Below, in pieces: positions 63,736 through 64,000 of a stretch of DNA of 64,000 bases (positions are counted from its first letter, which is position 1; each line of letters begins with the position of its first letter). Location: NCBI GenBank assembly GCA_965201045.1, contig OZ241746.1:3348001-3412000 (forward strand), read 5' to 3'. The DNA comes from JAPORK01 sp026710285. GTDB lineage: Bacteria > Pseudomonadota > Gammaproteobacteria > Pseudomonadales > Endozoicomonadaceae. The notes beneath the pieces are model-generated. The model saw only the letters and a list, made by a program, of their open reading frames with translations. It had not been told where the DNA came from and did not search any database. A program made the position numbers and the translations under genes.

Positions 63736-64000
63736 TTTTGTTACCTTAATTTTTCAAATGTTTCAAGGTTATTAATATTTACAATGTTAAGTCTGCTGCC
63801 GGCTGTATTTTTCTTTTTGCATTTACAGTGGTTGTCACTAGTTTGGTAAGAAGCAATTTTCATGTTTTTCTCATGACAGTTAAACAAATTACCGGAGTAG
63901 AATTGTTTTAAAAAAAAATATTTTGTGAATATTATCAAATTAAACGTTCCTCAATTGAGTAGTTATGTTAAGTTTTAACAATAAATATATTTTTAATCAG
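63736..64000 (-). promoter_or_regulatory. shared leader of the truncated paralog
   Basis: Colinear with 62257-62530. Conserved segments include 'ttaatttttcaaatgtttc', 'gctgtatttttctttttgc' and 'caataaatatatttttaat'. The window ends within it, so further tandem members may lie beyond. Confidence 0.45.

Overview
The window looks like the chromosome of an AT-rich gammaproteobacterium that probably lives in association with a eukaryotic host. The core genes are typical of the class: zipA, metK, the queA-tgt-yajC-secD-secF cluster, epmB, an E. coli-style nuo operon with fused nuoCD, and parE. The host association is inferred from a U-box protein, a serine-lipase-like protein, several multigene families of exported or effector-like proteins, two DUF2608 phosphatase-like proteins, and heavy decay by mobile elements. 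No rRNA, tRNA or CRISPR was seen.

Layout. 1-2500: MITE, group II intron fragment, L-asparaginase, IS4 transposase relic. 2600-13000: acyP, zipA, two DUF2608 genes, metK, a DUF924 protein, a lipase-like protein and a secreted protein of unknown function, with scraps of IS605. 13184-20109: queA, tgt, yajC, secD, secF, epmB. 20598-21713: a complete IS5-family element. 21970-30066: a direct tandem duplication of about 4 kb. Each unit carries the 3' end of nuoM, a complete nuoN, an IS3 end relic, a Q-rich repeat protein gene with HTH-like modules, and repeat elements. 28429-42424: the complete nuoA-N operon on the minus strand. 43485-49529: four tandem paralogous secreted-protein genes arranged as two duplicated pairs, each pair with the same upstream leader. 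49753-51512: an intact IS1634-type element. 51749-53143: a MORN-like/U-box protein gene inside a 3-kb segment bounded by a 36-bp direct repeat. 53201-54469: an IS3 element with a broken orfB. 54693-56582: parE. 57175-61500: decayed group II intron reverse transcriptases and IS remnants. 61549-64000: two paralogous effector-like genes with shared leaders, separated by a TnpB relic that is itself split by a MITE.

The genes form three layers. The housekeeping layer covers respiration (complex I), protein export (YajC-SecDF), queuosine tRNA modification (QueA, Tgt), EF-P modification (EpmB), SAM synthesis and division. A second layer consists of lineage-specific, repeat-rich protein families that are duplicating and recombining: the nuoN-linked HTH-like proteins, the four secreted paralogs and the C-terminal tetrapeptide-repeat family. 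The third layer is mobile DNA. It includes a MITE family with Tn5/IS50-like ends whose two full copies each have a perfect 9-bp target duplication; one partial copy supplies the stop codon of a secreted-protein gene.

Most functional calls rest on family motifs read by eye. Element boundaries are estimates from visible repeats.
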